Under the pieces are notes generated by a model, which saw nothing but the letters and a program-made list of their open reading frames with translations, did no database searches and had not been told where the DNA came from. The position numbers and the translations under genes were made by a program. DNA of 35,628 nt, taken from contig JAGBHD010000062.1 in the NCBI GenBank assembly GCA_018110785.1, positions 1-35,628 of the forward strand, read 5' to 3'. The stretch is from Oscillospiraceae bacterium (GTDB lineage Bacteria; Bacillota; Clostridia; Oscillospirales; JAGBHD01). Within the stretch, counting starts at the first letter, position 1. Every line of letters begins with the position of its first letter. Positions 32,961 to 35,628 of this stretch are shown here, piece after piece.

Positions 32961-33872
32961 ATGATTATATATAAAGAGATCTCCTCAATTGAACAAGATC
33001 TAGGATATGATATTAAAACTCTGTATTCTATCAGTTACTCATTACACAGACATTACATCTCGATTAAGATGCCTAAAAAACAGGGGGGATACCGTATTCT
33101 GTCCATACCGGACGCTCCTCTTAAATGCATTCAAAAAAGAATTGCCGAGGTACTGCTGTCACAGATCAATATCTCGCCCTATGCTATAGCGTACCGATAT
33201 GGCGGAAGTACTCTCAGAAATGCCGCGCCGCACATCAACAAAGATATTGTTCTAAAACTTGATATACACGATTTTTTTAACAATATACTCTATTCCACCG
33301 TAAAAGAAAAAGCGTTTCCCAAAGAAAAATATTCGGAAAATATACGGATTTTGCTTTCGGTACTTTGCTATTATAATGACACTCTTCCTCAAGGGGCACC
33401 GACATCGCCCGCAATCTCCAATATCATAATGTGTGATTTTGATAACACCATCGGCTCTTGGTGTAAAAAACATAGTATTGCATATACCCGTTATTGTGAT
33501 GATATGACGTTTTCCGGTAGTTTTGATCCCAAAGAAGTTATAAAATGTGTAGAATCCGAACTAAAGAAAATGAGGTTGTTTTTAAACAAGAAAAAAACTA
33601 TCGTTGCACGTAAATCAAACAAGCAAATCGTTACAGGAATTGTAGTAAACGAGAAGCTTAACATTCCTCGGCAATACAAAAAAGATATTCGTCAAGCACT
33701 GTACTACTGCAGAAAATTCGGTGTGGAAAACCATATGGCAGATGCTAATATAAACGATACTAACGAACATTATATATTGAAGTTGTTGGGAAAGGTAAAC
33801 TACGTGTTATCAGTATGTCCGAACGACAAGGAATTTATTAACTATCGAGATTTTTTGAAGGGTTTGATATGA
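32961..33872 (+). CDS. Retron reverse transcriptase
   Basis: The RT copies the msd part of the retron RNA into branched msDNA. The 303 residues carry the retron-specific NAxxH motif (N87-A-A-P-H91), catalytic D101 in LKLDIHDFF, PQGAPTSP (143-150), the active-site Y178-C-D-D181 (most retrons have YADD) and the VTG motif (224-226) of the RNA-recognition region. No extra domain is fused. The ATG is preceded by GGGAG. A 20-bp hairpin terminator overlaps its stop, so no effector is cotranscribed. Retrons act in phage defence with an effector; which protein that is here is unknown. Confidence 0.95.
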   Translation: MIIYKEISSIEQDLGYDIKTLYSISYSLHRHYISIKMPKKQGGYRILSIPDAPLKCIQKRIAEVLLSQINISPYAIAYRYGGSTLRNAAPHINKDIVLKLDIHDFFNNILYSTVKEKAFPKEKYSENIRILLSVLCYYNDTLPQGAPTSPAISNIIMCDFDNTIGSWCKKHSIAYTRYCDDMTFSGSFDPKEVIKCVESELKKMRLFLNKKKTIVARKSNKQIVTGIVVNEKLNIPRQYKKDIRQALYYCRKFGVENHMADANINDTNEHYILKLLGKVNYVLSVCPNDKEFINYRDFLKGLI

Positions 33873-33911
33873 TAAAAACGGCACCAGGAATTGGTGCCGT
33901 TTTTATCATAT
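33867..33911. terminator. Retron terminator
   Basis: A perfect 20-bp inverted repeat (33867-33886 with 33892-33911) has a 5-base loop and a run of five T in the descending arm. It begins in the last RT codons, and its right arm contains the stop codon of the minus-strand fragment copy B. Confidence 0.9.
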
Positions 33912-34050
33912 CACTTGCAATATCCAATACACAACCCCATAAATCACGCTGGCTACTGTGCCGAAGACTATTACGGGGCCTGAGATGATGAACATTTTGG
34001 CTGCCATACCGAGGATAAAGCCCTCTGCTGCTGTCAATATAGGACACAGT
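33906..34050 (-). repeat. Membrane-protein 3' fragment, copy B
   Basis: The minus-strand frame reads P-I-L-T-A-A-E-G-F-I-L-G, then MAAKMFIISGPVIVFGTVAS, and ends VYWILQVI with TGA. Compared with copy D the substitutions are conservative (F/Y, I/V), which supports this as the true coding frame. No start codon and no N-terminal part. The junction TGCTGCTGTCAATATAGGAC borders the next cassette. Confidence 0.7.
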
Positions 34051-34065
34051 AAATTGCAATAAATA

Positions 34066-34094
34066 TTTACATTAAATTGGCGGTGTGGTACAAT
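34066..34094 (+). promoter_or_regulatory. Cassette leader promoter 1
   Basis: TTTACA (34066-34071) and TACAAT (34089-34094) are spaced by 17 bases. The spacer with GGCGGTGTGG and the downstream AATAAAATAAA-GAGGTG are almost identical to the leader of the next cassette. Confidence 0.72.
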
Positions 34095-34115
34095 AAAATA
34101 AAATGAGGTGCGGTT

Positions 34116-34637
34116 ATGAGAAAAACAATATTATCAATTATGGCTATAATGCTAATCTACGCTTTATGCGGCTGCAATAGATTAGTAGGAGGAGATCTTC
34201 TGGAGATGACAGGAATGGAATTTGATTCGCAAATAGAAATGATAGAAGAATGTTTATCCATTGATCTCGAAGATTTAACTGACAATTTTATAGAAACAAT
34301 ATATTCAGAAACAGACCCGAACGGAAATAGTGTAAGTATTCAGTTTATTTCGCTTGAAGGTGCCGGAGATGTCGTTGAATCAAAAATCAAAAAATCCAAC
34401 AGATGGTCAGCATTACCGCTAAATGATGCTGTTAATAATGTATTATCATCAAATGGTGTATACGATCAATTTGATTTTGAAGACACAAACGGGTATTTTA
34501 CTATAAGCGGTGTCTTGCCGAATGGAGAAGGCTTTGATTTTGATCAAAGCAATATGGATAAATGGGAAGTTTATGAGATAGGAATTTGGGATTCCTTTGA
34601 CGAAACACTTTATTACATTTCAATAACAAAACAATAA
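34116..34637 (+). CDS. Putative lipoprotein of unknown function in a cassette
   Basis: The 173 residues begin with a lipoprotein signal: a basic MRKT, a hydrophobic core, and a LCGC lipobox near residue 19, so it is probably anchored outside the membrane. The mature part is acidic (many D, E) and I do not recognise a family. GAGGTG precedes the ATG. It has its own promoter and sits alone between two copies of the minus-strand fragment. A weak AT-rich hairpin (TTCTTTATTCTT/AAGAATAAAGAA, about 34688-34714) may be its terminator. Confidence 0.75.
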   Translation: MRKTILSIMAIMLIYALCGCNRLVGGDLLEMTGMEFDSQIEMIEECLSIDLEDLTDNFIETIYSETDPNGNSVSIQFISLEGAGDVVESKIKKSNRWSALPLNDAVNNVLSSNGVYDQFDFEDTNGYFTISGVLPNGEGFDFDQSNMDKWEVYEIGIWDSFDETLYYISITKQ

Positions 34638-34687
34638 GTTCAATCGGTCAAGCCTTCCGTTTTTATTCTTTATGCTTTCTTATTTTT

Positions 34688-34716
34688 TCTTTATTCTTTG
34701 AAAGAATAAAGAATAC
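34688..34716 (+). terminator. Possible AT-only hairpin terminator after the lipoprotein gene
   Basis: TTCTTTATTCTT pairs with AAGAATAAAGAA over 12 bp, with a short loop. No GC core and no good T-run, so termination is doubtful. Confidence 0.35.
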
Positions 34717-34751
34717 TGAATAAAGAAGAAATAATAAATCAGAACAAGGTC

Positions 34752-34882
34752 GTGATCCAATAAATCACCCCTACATCACACTTGCCAACGTGCCGTAGGC
34801 AATAACCGGCCCTGCGATTTGGAAGATCTTTGCGCCGAGGCCGAGGATCCAGCCCTCTGCTTGTGGTCAAGTAGGACCCACT
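34752..34882 (-). repeat. Membrane-protein 3' fragment, copy C (decayed)
   Basis: On the minus strand it reads AEGWILGLGAKIFQIAGPVI and then A-Y-G-T-L-A-S-V-M, followed by TAG. One base is missing relative to copy D before the TTTATTGG segment. It is therefore a more diverged, broken copy of the same C-terminal membrane segment. The junction TGTGGTCAAGTAGGACCCAC borders the next cassette. Confidence 0.65.
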
Positions 34883-34897
34883 AGTTTTTGAAAAATA

Positions 34898-34926
34898 TTT
34901 ACTTTAAATCGGCGGTGTGGTATAAT
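34898..34926 (+). promoter_or_regulatory. Cassette leader promoter 2
   Basis: TTTACT (34898-34903) and TATAAT (34921-34926) are spaced by 17 bases, with the same GGCGGTGTGG spacer end as promoter 1. Confidence 0.75.
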
Positions 34927-34947
34927 AAAATAAAGCGAGGTGTTTTT

Positions 34948-35361
34948 ATGAGCAAAAAAGGAATAGAAGCTGCTGCGAAAAAGCTTGAGGAATATTATGC
35001 ACAGTTTCCGGATTGGTATTGGAAATATGGACTACACGACGCTGTAATACTATCCGTTTCCGAATTACAATTAGTTCCTGATTATAAAGAAAAGAAACCA
35101 AAAATTAATTGTTTGGAAATTCAATTAGACAGTAAAAACGCTATATATGAACGGGATATTAAAGCAATTCGCCTATACAACTACAAAATAAAAACACCTG
35201 ATATTGATATAAACAGTATAGATAAACCCTGGTGGATAGGTGATACCATTAAGAAATTGGATAACAACCGATATTTGCTTGAAATTGAAATCGAATCAGC
35301 AAAAGGCAGTCGAAAGCATTTTATTGTAGAATTTGAAATTCCCGAAATAGAAAGAAAATAA
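34948..35361 (+). CDS. 137-residue cytosolic protein of unknown function in a cassette
   Basis: Start ATG 34948 with GCGAGGTG upstream; the frame is open to 34888, but the promoter lies inside that extension, so the short form is right. No signal peptide or membrane helix. The N-terminus is a lysine/alanine-rich helix, followed by aromatic YYAQFPDWYWKYGLHDAVI and then alternating charged beta-like segments (CLEIQLDSKN, RYLLEIEIES, HFIVEFEIPE). The WxxKxGLHDA feature and small all-beta look recall small immunity-type proteins of polymorphic toxin loci, but this is a guess. Confidence 0.75.
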   Translation: MSKKGIEAAAKKLEEYYAQFPDWYWKYGLHDAVILSVSELQLVPDYKEKKPKINCLEIQLDSKNAIYERDIKAIRLYNYKIKTPDIDINSIDKPWWIGDTIKKLDNNRYLLEIEIESAKGSRKHFIVEFEIPEIERK

Positions 35362-35367
35362 AAATTG

Positions 35368-35397
35368 AACAGGCGGTCATTGACCGCCTGTTTTTTA
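35368..35397 (+). terminator. Terminator of the 137-residue gene
   Basis: AACAGGCGGTC (35368-35378) pairs with GACCGCCTGTT (35382-35392) with an ATT loop, followed by TTTTTT. Confidence 0.9.
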
Positions 35398-35540
35398 CAT
35401 TATGGTAGTTATCCAATAAATAATCCCATACACCACACTCGCGACTGTGCCGTAGACGATGACGGGGCCTGAGATGACGAACATTTTGGCTGCCATACCG
35501 AGGATAAAGCCCTCTGCTTGTGGTCAAGTAGGACCCATTA
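35395..35540 (-). repeat. Membrane-protein 3' fragment, copy D
   Basis: The minus-strand frame reads AEGFILGMAAKMFVISGPVI and continues V-Y-G-T-V-A-S-V-V-Y-G to YWITTIM and TAA 35397-35395. It is roughly 85% identical in DNA to copy B by eye. Upstream in this frame a TGA occurs within the junction (TGTGGTCAAGTAGGACCCAT), so it is a fragment. The last ~90 bases of the window beyond it are AT-rich with no gene I can support. Confidence 0.65.
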
Positions 35541-35628
35541 ATTTTTTGCAAAAATTTCGGATTTTTTTATGATTTAGACCGAAATCAGTCGAATTTTCAC
35601 TTTTTTAAGGCAACTCCCAAATTCATCC

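Noticed and set aside
32604-35540. Integron-type attC sites or CRISPR repeats in the cassette island
   Set aside because: The junctions lack attC core-site inverted repeats, no integrase is present, and repeats are far apart and long, not CRISPR-like.
33838-35551. Minus-strand reading frames containing a shared SRGLYPRYGSQN motif in the island (33838-34059 and 35321-35551)
   Set aside because: They read the repeat fragments in a different frame. Substitutions between copies are conservative in the AEGFILG frame, so the SRGLYPRY frame is a shadow, and its starts run into neighbouring terminators.

Overview
The window reads as chromosomal DNA of an anaerobic, endospore-forming Clostridia bacterium, probably of the Oscillospiraceae/Ruminococcaceae type (inference). 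The support is a Gram-positive mra/dcw cluster with meso-diaminopimelate-type MurE, the spore genes gpr, spoIIP, spoVAD and spoVAE, a MecA-type adaptor, and pyruvate formate-lyase with its activase. TTG and GTG starts are frequent, and TGA is used as a normal stop.

Region 1 (1-14727). A truncated rdgB on the minus strand is followed by a 0.25-kb candidate noncoding RNA with its own promoter and terminator. Then comes a long plus-strand cell wall/division cluster: mraZ, rsmH, ftsL-like, a PASTA-containing class B PBP, murE, murF, mraY, ftsW, murG, murA, ftsQ/divIB and ftsZ. The mraZ leader carries tandem 10-bp MraZ-box-like repeats. murD, murC and ftsA are absent from the run. A hairpin covers the murA ribosome binding site.

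Region 2 (14730-20540). A minus-strand operon runs rnfD-like, rnfE-like, rnfA-like, a membrane-anchored glycoside-hydrolase-like protein, pyrR, yqgF. The three Rnf/Nqr-type membrane proteins are clear homologs, but by eye they lack every iron-sulfur cysteine and the flavin-attachment motif, and no RnfB, C or G is nearby. The rnfE-like gene is also split by one in-frame TGA at the position of a conserved glycine. A divergent mecA-like gene, rpe and tRNA-Gln(CTG) follow.

Region 3 (20574-28034). Sporulation genes (a small membrane protein, spoIIP and gpr; later spoVAE and spoVAD) flank rpsT and a 43-residue membrane peptide. Two tandem XRE regulators, an alanine/glycine:Na+ symporter and a divergent LysR regulator follow.

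Region 4 (28047-32625). A CofE-like (F420:glutamate ligase-type) gene is followed by pflB-pflA. A consensus promoter and a ZTP (pfl-motif) riboswitch with an overlapping terminator precede pflB, linking formate production to one-carbon/purine status.

Region 5 (32604-35628). This is a compact accessory island. A retron (promoter, complete msr-msd RNA fold, retron RT) is followed by two single-gene cassettes, a lipoprotein and a 137-residue protein. These share a nearly identical promoter/leader. The cassettes are separated by four minus-strand 3' fragments of a membrane-protein gene, which looks like serial capture of cassettes at one spot. The strongest candidates for something undescribed are this retron-containing array and the Rnf-derived module without redox centres.
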